DNA of 64,000 bases from Flavilitoribacter nigricans DSM 23189 = NBRC 102662. GTDB taxonomy: Bacteria; Bacteroidota; Bacteroidia; Chitinophagales; Saprospiraceae. Shown here in pieces: positions 17,675 to 27,477 of this stretch. How positions within the stretch are numbered: position 1 is the stretch's first letter; each line of letters opens with the position of its first letter. The position numbers and the translations under genes are program-made. The stretch covers positions 434,001 to 498,000 of the forward strand of contig NZ_PDUD01000001.1 of the NCBI RefSeq assembly GCF_002646595.1, in the 5' to 3' direction. The notes below the pieces were generated by a model that saw only the letters and a list, made by a program, of their open reading frames with translations, did not search any database and was not told the origin of the DNA.

Positions 17675-19246
17675 TCAATAGCCGGGATTGTTACTGGTAA
17701 TGGCCGAATTGCGTTCCACTTCCGTCTGTGGGATTGGCAACAACAGGTGAGTCGGGTATTCGAACTGGAAGTTGGCCGAAAGATCCGTACTGAAGTGTTG
17801 ATCACCACCGGTCCAGCCGTTGAGACTGACGTCTCCGGAAGCATCCCAGCGCTTGAGATCCCACCAGCGCACGTATTCCTCACCGCAGAGTTCGATCACG
17901 CGCTCGTCCATGATCCAGGAGAGGATCGTGGCGTCGCTGGTCTCGGCCACATCGCGGTCGGCGGGCAGACTGGCGTCCTCCACGATCGCATTGGCTTCGT
18001 TCCAGGCGCGCGCCCGGCTGCGTACTTCATTGATCAGAGCGATGGCTTCGGACTTACTGCCGCCGGAACGAAGGATCGCTTCGGCCGTCAGCAATTTCAC
18101 ATCCGCAAAGCGCAGTATTCTCGGATTATTGACGGATGCCGGCTTGTTGCTTTGAGATAACTGGTCGAGTTCCACCTTACCGTATTTGGTGAAGGAGCGG
18201 TCTTCTTCCGTAAAGTACGCGATCCGGGGATCGTCGCCATGTGCATTGAAGATCTTGTTGGTGACACGCCAGGTCGTACCGCCGAAATTGGTCTTGGCCG
18301 GATTGTTAGCTACCGTAAAGAAACCCCAGTAAGTGGACATCGTTTCCACCCCTCTCCAGGGGCCGTCATTGTAGAGCCAGACGTTGTCCTGACCCGGAGC
18401 GATGGAAGCCTGGAATTCAAACAAAGATTCTTCGTTGTTCTCCTGCAGGGCGTCGAAATTGTCGGTATAGGATGAAGTAAGCATTCTTCCGGTGATATTG
18501 TTGTAAGCCTGGATGGCAGCGGTGTAATCGGCTGCATTGCCGGTGTAATTCCCGCGGAAAACCAGCGCTTTCACCAACAGGCCGTAGGCAGAGGCTTTGA
18601 AGGCCCGGCCACGGTTGGTATCATCCCAGGAGTCCGGCAGGATGGGAGCCGCTTCCTGCAGGTCGGCAATGACCTGATCCAGGAGCTGCACGCCTTCCGA
18701 GCGTGGCGTATTGGTATTTTCGCTGGAAAGCCGTTCCGTGATCAATGGGGCCGTTCCGTACATATTATACAGTTTAAAATAAGTCATGGCCCGCAGGAAC
18801 AGCGCTTCTCCCCGGTGGTAATCCAGGAAAGCCGGATCGTCAAAAGCCGTAGGATCCGCCTCCGTCGTTTTTTCAATGATCAGATTAACCCGTTGGATCA
18901 GTTCGTAGGATTTGTCAAAAAATTCCGTCACATAGCCGTTGGTGGGCGTGATACCGGAAAAGAGTTCGAAGGTAGCGAAGTTACCCGCCTCTTCCGTGAT
19001 ATCATCACCCGGCAGGTGCCAGAGCCGGTGCAGAATATTGCCCGATCCGCCGTGGTACCAGTACCAGTCGGTCATCTTGGCGTAACCGTTCAGCAGGGCC
19101 ATTTCAAATTCGGCTTCGGTAGTGAAGTACGAATCTTCCGTTACCCCCAGGGGCGGCGTATCCAGTCGGGATACATCGCAGGCCATTATACCCAGCAATA
19201 CGCCCAGGGTCATTAATAAGGATCTATTTTGAAGTATATTTTTCAT
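17675..19246 (-). CDS. SusD/RagB-family glycan-binding lipoprotein
   Basis: A 523-residue surface lipoprotein with a signal peptide and lipobox LGIMAC (Cys23). The SusD-like N-terminal half contains the tetratricopeptide-type helices of the family (GEALFLRAMTYFKLYNMYG), and the C-terminal RagB/SusD region contains the usual late motif MDERVIELCGEEYVRWWDLKRW. It binds oligosaccharide on the outside of the cell and acts as a lid on its SusC partner. It starts 52 bases after the susC stop and is almost certainly co-transcribed. The ligand cannot be read from sequence. Confidence 0.95.
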   Translation of the reverse strand: MKNILQNRSLLMTLGVLLGIMACDVSRLDTPPLGVTEDSYFTTEAEFEMALLNGYAKMTDWYWYHGGSGNILHRLWHLPGDDITEEAGNFATFELFSGITPTNGYVTEFFDKSYELIQRVNLIIEKTTEADPTAFDDPAFLDYHRGEALFLRAMTYFKLYNMYGTAPLITERLSSENTNTPRSEGVQLLDQVIADLQEAAPILPDSWDDTNRGRAFKASAYGLLVKALVFRGNYTGNAADYTAAIQAYNNITGRMLTSSYTDNFDALQENNEESLFEFQASIAPGQDNVWLYNDGPWRGVETMSTYWGFFTVANNPAKTNFGGTTWRVTNKIFNAHGDDPRIAYFTEEDRSFTKYGKVELDQLSQSNKPASVNNPRILRFADVKLLTAEAILRSGGSKSEAIALINEVRSRARAWNEANAIVEDASLPADRDVAETSDATILSWIMDERVIELCGEEYVRWWDLKRWDASGDVSLNGWTGGDQHFSTDLSANFQFEYPTHLLLPIPQTEVERNSAITSNNPGY

Positions 19247-19297
19247 GTTTTATTTTTTATGATCGTTATACAATGTTTGCTTTAGCCCGGGCTTCCG

Positions 19298-22200
19298 TTA
19301 GAAGCTGACATTGGCTCCCAGGAAGAAACTCCGGGGTAAAGGATAGCGATCATTTACCGGATCCACACCGGACCATTGCGTCAGGTAGATGTTGTTCTGC
19401 CCGCCGACATAGAGCCGGAAGCGGGAGAATACATTGGTGCGATCCAGCAGGCTTTGGGGAAGAGAATATCCCAATTGCCAGGTATTCAGGCGGAAAAAGG
19501 CAGCACTTTCCACAAAACGGGTGGAGAGGCGATTGTTTCCGGCCGGATCACCAACTACCGCACGTGGCATGGTGGTGGACGGATTACTGGGGGTCCAGCG
19601 ATTCAGGACAGATACTGAGCGGTTGGTACCGGCTCCCGACAGGTTCTCCAGAACGAATTTCCAGGAGGCCACTTTGTCCACATCGCCTTCCCCGTAGAAA
19701 TTCAGGCTCAGATCGAAGTTCTTCAGCTGGGCGTTGAAATTCAGTCCGTAGGTATATCCGGGGATGGTTTTACCGATCTCGGTCTGGTCGAAAGCGTTGA
19801 TCACTCCGTCCGGCGTGACGGCGTAAAATGGTTCGGTTTCGGTTGGATTGCCGTACACATCCAGGAAGTACATATCACCGGGCGCCACGAAGGTCAGATC
19901 ACCGATAGTCTCATCCGGGTTCTGGGCGAAATAGGCATCGATCTCTCCCTGGTTTTGGAAAACGCCGCCCAGTACATAGCCCCAGATATGGCCGATGGAC
20001 CGACCTTCTTCCAGGCGGCCGAAGCCGCCACCCACGTCACTGTTGAAGGCAAAAGTTGTCAGCGGCTGATCGTTGTACAGTTCCAGTACTTCGTTCTTCA
20101 GGAAAGAAATGTTACCGGAGATGTTGTACGTCAGTTGACCAACGCGGTTGTTGTATCCCAACAACAGGTCGACACCGGTATTGCGAACGGAACCCACATT
20201 GAAGAACGGGTTATTCACCCCAACCGTCAGCGGAAGGTTTACTTCCTGCAGGATATCGTTGGTGGTCCGGTCGAAGACCTCTACGGTAGCGTTAAGCTTG
20301 TTGTTGAAGAACAAGGCATCAAAACCGATGTAGGTGGTCGTTACCGTTTCCCAGGTGATATCCCGGTTGGGCAGGTCGTTCAGGGCTACCGTTACATTAT
20401 AGTTACCGTAGGCATCGCCGTTACCGGAACCCAGTCCGTAAGATCCCTGGTTGTTAACGCCAGACAGGTAGGCGTAGGCGCCGGCTACCGCTTCGTCATT
20501 ACCGGCCTGTCCCCAGCCACCTCGGATCTTCAGATCGTCGATGAAATCCAGGCCCTGCATGAAGGGCTCACTGCTGATCCTCCAGGCACCGGATACGGAA
20601 TAAAAGTTACCCCAGCGGTTTTCCTCGGGGAAACCGGCACTCGCATCCCGGCGGTAGGAAAGATCCAGGTAGTAGCGGGAGTCATAATTATAGCTCATAC
20701 GGCCAACATAGCCGAACCAGAATTTCTGATCGCGACCGGAAAAGCCGGAAACCTGTGGCCGGTCGTTCGGAATAAACAGCCGATCGAAATCATTGGTAGT
20801 CAGGTTATCCGTACTCAGGTCTTCGTTGAAGCGCTTGTAATACTGATCCTGAATACCGGCTACCAGATTGAAATTGTGCAGGCCGAAAGACTTATTGTAA
20901 GTAGCCGTGAAATCAGCCTGATAGTTGATAAACTTATTCGTCCGGAAACCCAAACCACCGAAGGAGTTACCCGTACCGACCGTAGCGGGATCGGGCGAGT
21001 TGATCTCAAAGATCGACGCTTCGATGTTGCTAAAGTTCCTTCTCTGCTGGTATACGTAGTCTACGCTCAAACCACCGCGCAGCGAAAAGCCCGCAAAGGG
21101 TTTGATCTCCACGAATCCCTGACCGACACTACGCAACAGTTCGAAGCGGCTGTCGTCCAGTTGGGTGCTTCCCAGGTAGTTGTTGCGGGTACCCGTACCG
21201 TAAAGGCGGATCTGGTTCCAGCCGTTGCCCCCGAAATAGTTGTCGAACGGCAGGGCGTATCCGAGTGGACCGCGCGAATCGTAAAGCGGTTGCCACGGCG
21301 GTACCTCGGCAGCGCCGATCAGGTCAACCACACCCTGATTGAAAGAAGTCTGGTAAGCTGCCCGGTAGGTCAGACCTACGGACATAAAAGAACCGATATC
21401 GGCCGTCACGTTGGAGGTCAGGTTATAACGCTCCAAATCGTCTCCCCGGATGGCACTTTCCTGATCCACATAACCCAGAGACACAAAATAGTTTGCGGAT
21501 TCGGAAGCGCCCGAAACCTTCACGTTGTAATTTTGAGTGAGGGCGTTTTGGTTGAGCATATCGTCCTGCCAGTTGTAGGTCTGACTGTTCCCCAGATAGT
21601 AAGGACTGCTGGGATCGTATTGCGGACTGAAGTTGCTCAACCGGGTAGCTTCATCGTCCTGAGCCTGGCCGTACAGATCTTCCTCCAGAGTGATATCCGG
21701 GTTGAGGCTGTTGGTGTAAACTTCCCGGCCAAATTCAACGAACTGATTCACGTTCAACAGATCATAAGTGGGAATATTCTGGAAACCGGTCTGCACGTTC
21801 AGTTCTACCGTAGGTTTACCCCTTTTACCTTTTTTGGTGGTGATCAGGATTACCCCGTTCGCCGCCCGGCTTCCGTAAATGGCAGCTGCTGAAGCATCCT
21901 TCAGTACGGAGATGGATTCAATATCATTCGGGTTGATGAGGGTCCAGAGGTTGATGTTACCGATCAGGTCCCGGTTGACGGCGGTAGGCGGGGAAATGAT
22001 CTGGCCGTCAATTACATACAACGGTTGGGATTCCCCGTTAAAGGTACCGATACCGCGTACAAAAATACTGGGGCCGTCCGATGGGTCCCCACTGGTATTG
22101 ACCACCCGTACCCCGGTCGTATTCCCCTGCAGGGCGAACTCCGGTGAGGCGTAGGGTATTTTTTCGATCTCTTCGGAACTAACCGTGGAGATGGAGCCCG

Positions 22201-22555
22201 TCAGGTCTTTTTTTCGTCGTTCCCCATAACCGATCACTACCACTTCATCCAGACTGGCGATATCTTCTTCCAGCCTTATATTCATGATGTTGCTGACTCC
22301 CACAGGTACTTCTTTCGCCAGGTAACCCGTGTAGCTGACGATCAGTTTCTCCGTACCCTGCGGTACATCCAGCCGGAAATTGCCTTCCGCATCTGTGGCC
22401 GTTCCCGTGGTGGTCCCCCCCACCATAATAGTCGCCCCGATAAGTGGCAGGCCTTCCGAATCGGTAATCGATCCGGTGATGGTCCTGTCCTGGGCAAAAG
22501 CCCATTGCACACTGGCTAACAAGAATAGGATTAATAGTTGTTTTTTCTTTTTCAT
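19298..22555 (-). CDS. SusC/RagA-family TonB-dependent outer-membrane transporter
   Basis: A 1085-residue TonB-linked transporter. The signal peptide ends at AFAQ (about residue 21). An N-terminal carboxypeptidase-D-like domain (about 23-100, ITGSITDSEGLPLIGATIMV) is followed by the SusC signature DEVVVIGYGERRKKDLTGS, the plug (PEFALQGNTTGVRV, IRGIGTF-type motif, DASAAAIYGSRAANGVILI) and the 22-strand barrel ending in FFLGANVSF. It imports oligosaccharides with the SusD lipoprotein encoded next, using TonB energy. It is the first gene of the operon and is divergent from the hybrid sensor-regulator. Confidence 0.96.
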   Translation of the reverse strand: MKKKKQLLILFLLASVQWAFAQDRTITGSITDSEGLPLIGATIMVGGTTTGTATDAEGNFRLDVPQGTEKLIVSYTGYLAKEVPVGVSNIMNIRLEEDIASLDEVVVIGYGERRKKDLTGSISTVSSEEIEKIPYASPEFALQGNTTGVRVVNTSGDPSDGPSIFVRGIGTFNGESQPLYVIDGQIISPPTAVNRDLIGNINLWTLINPNDIESISVLKDASAAAIYGSRAANGVILITTKKGKRGKPTVELNVQTGFQNIPTYDLLNVNQFVEFGREVYTNSLNPDITLEEDLYGQAQDDEATRLSNFSPQYDPSSPYYLGNSQTYNWQDDMLNQNALTQNYNVKVSGASESANYFVSLGYVDQESAIRGDDLERYNLTSNVTADIGSFMSVGLTYRAAYQTSFNQGVVDLIGAAEVPPWQPLYDSRGPLGYALPFDNYFGGNGWNQIRLYGTGTRNNYLGSTQLDDSRFELLRSVGQGFVEIKPFAGFSLRGGLSVDYVYQQRRNFSNIEASIFEINSPDPATVGTGNSFGGLGFRTNKFINYQADFTATYNKSFGLHNFNLVAGIQDQYYKRFNEDLSTDNLTTNDFDRLFIPNDRPQVSGFSGRDQKFWFGYVGRMSYNYDSRYYLDLSYRRDASAGFPEENRWGNFYSVSGAWRISSEPFMQGLDFIDDLKIRGGWGQAGNDEAVAGAYAYLSGVNNQGSYGLGSGNGDAYGNYNVTVALNDLPNRDITWETVTTTYIGFDALFFNNKLNATVEVFDRTTNDILQEVNLPLTVGVNNPFFNVGSVRNTGVDLLLGYNNRVGQLTYNISGNISFLKNEVLELYNDQPLTTFAFNSDVGGGFGRLEEGRSIGHIWGYVLGGVFQNQGEIDAYFAQNPDETIGDLTFVAPGDMYFLDVYGNPTETEPFYAVTPDGVINAFDQTEIGKTIPGYTYGLNFNAQLKNFDLSLNFYGEGDVDKVASWKFVLENLSGAGTNRSVSVLNRWTPSNPSTTMPRAVVGDPAGNNRLSTRFVESAAFFRLNTWQLGYSLPQSLLDRTNVFSRFRLYVGGQNNIYLTQWSGVDPVNDRYPLPRSFFLGANVSF

Positions 22556-22622
22556 AAAATGGAGTGTTATTAATTTTGACAGCAGGTTTCAGAATTATAT
22601 TTTATTCTTCGAAAGAATAGTC

Positions 22623-22645
22623 CTTCTTAATTTTAAAATTAGAAG
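22623..22645. promoter_or_regulatory. Palindrome in the susC leader
   Basis: A 23-base A/T-rich inverted repeat (CTTCT-T-AATTTT with AAAATTAGAAG, one bulged base) lies downstream of the susC -7 box. A second short palindrome (TATTCTT-CGA-AAGAATA) is at 22604-22620. They could be operator half-sites or leader hairpins; function not shown. Confidence 0.35.
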
Positions 22646-22655
22646 CATACAGCAT

Positions 22656-22663
22656 CAAATGTA
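22656..22663 (-). promoter_or_regulatory. Candidate -7 promoter element of susC
   Basis: TACATTTG on the minus strand fits the Bacteroidetes -7 consensus TAnnTTTG exactly. It lies about 100 bases before the susC start, giving a leader of about 95 bases. No clear TTG -33 box is seen at the usual spacing, as expected if an activator is needed. The rest of the 22556-22981 gap holds no convincing gene. Confidence 0.5.
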
Positions 22664-22981
22664 TCCTGTACTGTGCTGGTGAAATCAGGGGTCTTAAGCA
22701 GTGAAAATGCTGGCTTTGAAGCCGTTCCGGCCCGGAAATTATTCCGGCAAAAAGGAGTAGATTCCCGTGTCCGAACACGCTGCCCGAATGCCGGCGTCCA
22801 GGACGCTTTTTCACATGAATCACCAAGCGTTTCGAAATCCAAAGTAGAGGTTCTGGAATGGGTGGGCATCATGTAGCCTACTGGTCGAAAGCATTAAATG
22901 GAGAAAAAAAATTTAACCGGAATCGGGAATTGTTAGCTCGACCCTTACGCTCATTTGTCAGGAATTTGTAACTTTATATAG

Positions 22982-25900
22982 ATGAATCTTGTCAAGCCGA
23001 TTGCCATTTTAACAACCATCTGCTCCCTCTGCGCTACTGCAATGGGCCTGGCACAGTCGTCTCTCCATATTCTTCCCGCCCCCGCCGAAAACCGCATTTC
23101 GGAGAATGCCACCCGCTGCCTGCTGAAGGATAGTAAAGGATTTATCTGGATCGGTACGATCGACGGGCTGAACCGCTACGACGGCTACCGTTTTCACACC
23201 TACCATTCCGATCCACGCGACAGCAATTCGATCTCCGGAAATTACATTACCGACATTGCCGAGGACGACGAAGGAAATATCTGGATCGGAACAGAGAAAG
23301 GATTGAATCTCTACGACCCGATCCTGGATGGATTCCGTCATTTTTCCGATCCGGAAAACAACAGCGGACGGCTGCCCGGCGAGTACATAACCGATATCCT
23401 GGTAGATCCGCAGGATACCGTTTGGATCGCTACCTTCGGGGGCTTCGGAAAACTGGACCGGGAGCAAAAGCGATTTTCCCGTTTCCCGCTGGATACCACC
23501 GAAAACCCACAGGCATTGCTCCACCAGGATGTGACCGCACTGAGTGAGTACACCGGTAACGGTTTCTGGCTGGGTTACCAGAATGGTCGGTTGAGCAAAT
23601 ATCAGAACGGGAAATTCATCCACTATCCGGGCCTGAGTGAGGAACATTCCATCGTAGATATCTACGAAGATGAATCGGGTATACTTTGGCTCGGCACCCA
23701 TCTGGGCACTTACCGCTTTGATCCCCGTGCCGGGAAATACACCAAGTATCTGGAAACTTCCACCTGGGGGATCTTCCCCATGAACGGTAAGATCTGGATC
23801 AACGCCAGTATGAGCGGTGTGTACCAGTGGAACCCAGCGACCCAAAAGCTGGATCGCGTGCCCATATACCTCAATAATCAGCAGGTATTCGGTGATGTGA
23901 AGGTATTCGGCAAGGACGAAGAAGGGATCATCTGGACCTCTTATCACGGTCTGTACAAACAGGATATTTACGAAAGGCGCTTCACTTTTTACCGGCATGA
24001 GGTCACCAATCCCAATAGTATCAGCGAACAATTCGTAGCGGGTATGGTCGAGGATGAGCGTGGCAACTGGATGGTCATGAGTATCAACAAAGGGCTGAAT
24101 TATTACGATCGCGCATCCCGAAAGTGGCTGAATTACCTCACCCACCCCTGGTACGATAACGCACTTGTCGGTAGTCGCGCCTCTAATTTACAGGCCTACG
24201 GTCACCACTTTTACGTGATGAGCCAGGGCGTCATTTATGACTTTAACGCCCGGACCGGTCAGATGAAACGCTTCAAGGTCAGAGAATCGACATTCGATTT
24301 CCGGGGTTCCATGATCGTAAAGGATCCGCGCAATATCTGGCTCGGCGGCATGGACCTGCTTCATCTAAATACGGAAAACGGACAGTTTCGATCTCTCACT
24401 CCGGAAGTGGTCAATGACGCCAATAACTATTACCGCGTCCTCCTGGATCGGGATGGAACCGTTTGGTCCATCTGTAAAAATAAGATCTACCGCCTTGAGA
24501 CCGACACCTTCCGGTTACTGTACGAGTACGGAGATGCTGATCCGGCTTTTCAGGCGTCGGTCATTACTTTTGAGAAAGATGCGGATGGAAAGTTCTGGAT
24601 CGGCCGTCGCAACGGGCTGGAATATTTTGATCCTGCAACCGGTGATTACAAACACTACTCCATTGCCGACGGGCTGCCGAACAATACCATCAGTAGCCTG
24701 GAAATCGACCTGAACGGAATGATCTGGCTGGGCACCAACAACGGGCTATCCCGCTTTAATCCGGAAAAGGAATCCTTCTGCAATTTTGATCGTCTGGACG
24801 GGATCCAGGACGAGATCTTTTTGCCCAATTCCAGTTATCAGACTCCGGACGGACGGCTGTTCTTCGGTGGGGTTAACGGATTTAATGTCTTCCATCCGGA
24901 TTCCCTGGTCGGAAAAAATCCCCATCCGCCGCGTTTGCTGATCACCGATCTGCGCATATTTAACGAGTCGGTGGTGCCGGGTGAACATTCCATTCTCTCC
25001 CGCCATATCAGTGAAACCAAATCCATAGAGTTATCCTATAAAGATGCCGCCATCAGTTTTGAACTCCTGGCGCTTGGGTACAGTCAGCCGGAAAAGAACC
25101 AGTACAAGTACATGATCGAAGGGATCGATCCGAAGTGGAATCAGGTAGTATCCGGTCGTACAGCTTCCTATACCGGCCTGCCCCGTGGCGAGGAACTGAT
25201 CTTTAAAGCCAAGGCAGCCAATCACGACGGCATCTGGAGCGAAACCCCTACCGTGCTGAAGATCTACATCCGGCCGCCGTTCTGGGAAACCGGCTGGTTC
25301 CGTCTGGCCTTGCTATCCTTTCTGCTGGGCATTGTGATTTTTTATTCCCGCTGGCGGATCCGCAGCATCCAGTTGCGTAACCTGTGGCTGGAGAAAGAAG
25401 TGAAAAAGCAAACGGCCGAGATCGAACACCAGGCCGCCGATCTCCAGCTCGCCAATGAAAAACTAAAACACAAGGCCAGGATCATTAAAGAAAAGGCCCA
25501 GCAGCTCGATCAGCTCAATAAAGCCCAGGCGCGTTTCTTCACCAGTTTGTCCCATGAATTCCGGACACCGCTCACCCTACTGCTCGGCAACCTGGAAGCC
25601 CTGCTCCAGGCGGAAGATCCCGAGCAGGTGTTTGAAAAGCTTTCCCGGCGCATGCAGATGAGTGCCCACCAGTTGCTGCTGCTGATCAACCAGCTGATGG
25701 ATACGGCCAAACTGGAAAGCGGACAATACCGCCTGCGGGTAAATGAAGGCGAGATCAAGGAAGAGATCCGGGGCATCTGCAACACCTTTCAGGTACTGGC
25801 GGAGCAAAAGCAGCTGGCGTTGGACCTGAGTTTTGACAATGAGCTTCAATATCTTTGCTGGTACGATTCGGACATTCTGCATAAGGTGCTGAATAATCTG

Positions 25901-27091
25901 TTGTCCAATGCGATAAAATTCACCGAAAAGGGCAGCATCGCCGTGAGCGTAGCCATCGACATTGAGGGTGACGCAGAAAATCTGGTTTTGCAAGTCGCAG
26001 ATACGGGGATTGGCATTCCGGAAGCCCAACTACCCTTCATTTTCAATCGCTTTTTCCAGGCGGAAGGGCCTCTGAGTGCCCGGAAAAAAGGTACCGGCAT
26101 TGGCCTGTCCCTGGTGAAGCTGCTGGTCAGGTTGCACAAAGGGCAGATCCAGGTGCACAGCGAAAAAGGAGAAGGTACGACCTTTACCGTCCGCTTCCCC
26201 GTTGGAAAGAACCAGTTCAGCACCGCCGAACGCCCGGATGTCGTTCTCGAAAAGAGCTTCCAGGTAAATGGAATTCCGGAGGTCCTGGTTCCACAGGCCG
26301 AAGCGACGGAAAAAACCCAAAAGGAGAAGGTAAAATCCGATCCGCCTTTATTACTGGTAGTAGATGATAATGCCGACATTCGTTCTTACGTGGTCCGGCA
26401 GCTGCATCCGACCTACAAGATCATTGAAGCTGCCGACGGAGCGGAAGCGCTGGATGCGGCCATCCGGCATATACCGGATCTGGTGATCAGCGATGTGATC
26501 ATGCCGAATATGAACGGCTTTGAGTTCTGTGAAAAGCTGAAGACGGATCAGCGCACCAGTCACATTCCGGTGATCCTGCTCACCGCGCTGGCCGAGCAAC
26601 AACAAAAACTGGAAGGCTTGAAACAAGGGGCAGATGCCTACCTTTCCAAACCGTTCAGTCGCGAGGAATTGCTGCTTCGGATCAATAATCTGATCGGCTT
26701 CCGGGAAAAATTACGCCGCAGGTTTCTCAATGAATACACGCTCCACCAACTGCCGGAGGGGCTGAGTGATCTCGATCAGGCATTTCTGCAAACGCTCAAT
26801 CAACTGATCGAAAACAAACTCACCGAAGAGACTTTCGGTATCGAGCAGCTGGTCAAAGCGTCCGGGGTGAGTCGCACCCAGTTATTCCGAAAGTTAAAAT
26901 CGCTGACCGGGATGTCCGCCTCCGAATTCATCCGGGATTACCGATTACGGAAAGCCTACCAGCTACTGAATGAAGATCACCTCACCGTCAGCGAAGTGAT
27001 CCACGCTACGGGCTTTAATTCCCGCTCTTATTTTTACAATGCGTTTAAGAAAAAATTTGGGGTAGCTCCTTCCCAGCTCAAGAAGGTGTAG
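22982..27091 (+). CDS. Hybrid two-component sensor/AraC regulator (HTCS) of the SusCD locus
   Basis: A 1369-residue one-polypeptide two-component system. Order: signal peptide (about 1-25), two seven-bladed propellers of Reg_prop repeats (about 35-690, repeated IWIGT/IWLGT strands), a Y_Y_Y domain (about 700-765), one membrane span (about 771-792), coiled coil, histidine kinase core with His858 (LSHEFRTPLTLLLGN), ATPase with N and G boxes (DTGIGIPE, GTGIGLSLV), receiver with Asp1171 (DLVISDVIMPN), and an AraC HTH at the C-terminus (VIHATGFNSRSYFYNAFKKKFG). The periplasmic propeller senses a glycan fragment and the HTH activates the divergent susC-susD operon. All catalytic residues are present. 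Confidence 0.96.
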   Translation: MNLVKPIAILTTICSLCATAMGLAQSSLHILPAPAENRISENATRCLLKDSKGFIWIGTIDGLNRYDGYRFHTYHSDPRDSNSISGNYITDIAEDDEGNIWIGTEKGLNLYDPILDGFRHFSDPENNSGRLPGEYITDILVDPQDTVWIATFGGFGKLDREQKRFSRFPLDTTENPQALLHQDVTALSEYTGNGFWLGYQNGRLSKYQNGKFIHYPGLSEEHSIVDIYEDESGILWLGTHLGTYRFDPRAGKYTKYLETSTWGIFPMNGKIWINASMSGVYQWNPATQKLDRVPIYLNNQQVFGDVKVFGKDEEGIIWTSYHGLYKQDIYERRFTFYRHEVTNPNSISEQFVAGMVEDERGNWMVMSINKGLNYYDRASRKWLNYLTHPWYDNALVGSRASNLQAYGHHFYVMSQGVIYDFNARTGQMKRFKVRESTFDFRGSMIVKDPRNIWLGGMDLLHLNTENGQFRSLTPEVVNDANNYYRVLLDRDGTVWSICKNKIYRLETDTFRLLYEYGDADPAFQASVITFEKDADGKFWIGRRNGLEYFDPATGDYKHYSIADGLPNNTISSLEIDLNGMIWLGTNNGLSRFNPEKESFCNFDRLDGIQDEIFLPNSSYQTPDGRLFFGGVNGFNVFHPDSLVGKNPHPPRLLITDLRIFNESVVPGEHSILSRHISETKSIELSYKDAAISFELLALGYSQPEKNQYKYMIEGIDPKWNQVVSGRTASYTGLPRGEELIFKAKAANHDGIWSETPTVLKIYIRPPFWETGWFRLALLSFLLGIVIFYSRWRIRSIQLRNLWLEKEVKKQTAEIEHQAADLQLANEKLKHKARIIKEKAQQLDQLNKAQARFFTSLSHEFRTPLTLLLGNLEALLQAEDPEQVFEKLSRRMQMSAHQLLLLINQLMDTAKLESGQYRLRVNEGEIKEEIRGICNTFQVLAEQKQLALDLSFDNELQYLCWYDSDILHKVLNNLLSNAIKFTEKGSIAVSVAIDIEGDAENLVLQVADTGIGIPEAQLPFIFNRFFQAEGPLSARKKGTGIGLSLVKLLVRLHKGQIQVHSEKGEGTTFTVRFPVGKNQFSTAERPDVVLEKSFQVNGIPEVLVPQAEATEKTQKEKVKSDPPLLLVVDDNADIRSYVVRQLHPTYKIIEAADGAEALDAAIRHIPDLVISDVIMPNMNGFEFCEKLKTDQRTSHIPVILLTALAEQQQKLEGLKQGADAYLSKPFSREELLLRINNLIGFREKLRRRFLNEYTLHQLPEGLSDLDQAFLQTLNQLIENKLTEETFGIEQLVKASGVSRTQLFRKLKSLTGMSASEFIRDYRLRKAYQLLNEDHLTVSEVIHATGFNSRSYFYNAFKKKFGVAPSQLKKV

Positions 27092-27229
27092 ATCGATCCG
27101 CCCTCCTTTCCCAAACTCATAATGGGGCCTGTCCCTCATTTACGTACGGCTAAAATTCGGAATTTGTTCACAGGATACTACTGGACAGGATTTCCGGATA
27201 AAGCATTTACTTTCCAAAGACGAACCTGA

Positions 27230-27337
27230 ATGTTATTCTACATGCGCAAAGCTTCTCACTATTTTAAGGAGATCCTTTTTTTACTGATCGTAGGTATCAT
27301 CATCTGGCTGTTAATCCTTAGTTTCTTTGGACATTAA
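27230..27337 (+). CDS. Possible 35-residue single-span membrane peptide
   Basis: A short frame starting ATG at 27230 (second Met at 27242) encodes a basic N-terminus (MRKASHYFKE) and then a continuous hydrophobic stretch (ILFLLIVGIIIWLLILSFFG) before TAA. That layout is typical of small inner-membrane proteins. It lies between the hybrid regulator and the GntR-type regulator. No family is recognised and no ribosome binding site is clear; chance is possible in this A/T-rich gap. Confidence 0.35.
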   Translation: MLFYMRKASHYFKEILFLLIVGIIIWLLILSFFGH

Positions 27338-27375
27338 TAGGCTTCACCATTTATTATTTTATGAGCCATGGAACA

Positions 27376-27406
27376 ATACAGGACATATTTGGAATGATAC
27401 AGGACA
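27376..27406 (+). promoter_or_regulatory. Direct repeat ATACAGGACA, possible operator
   Basis: ATACAGGACA occurs at 27376-27385 and again at 27397-27406, 21 bases apart, which places both on the same DNA face. Related ACAGGAT copies lie at 27170-27176 and 27185-27191. The pair is about 70 bases before the GntR-type regulator start, so autoregulation is plausible. No palindrome is formed. Confidence 0.4.
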
Positions 27407-27477
27407 CCGCCGGAAGTGATTATGGATAGCTTAGCCTATACAACCAATTTTGCCATAATTACCTAAAAGCAATTACA

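Noticed and set aside
19955-21892. 645-residue plus-strand frame opposite susC
   Set aside because: It is antisense to a definite SusC barrel; there are no domains and the codon pattern mirrors the true gene.
22602-22872. Overlapping short minus-strand frames between susC and the sensor gene
   Set aside because: They overlap the promoter and palindromes, have no signal, domain or coding bias, and sit in an expected regulatory spacer.
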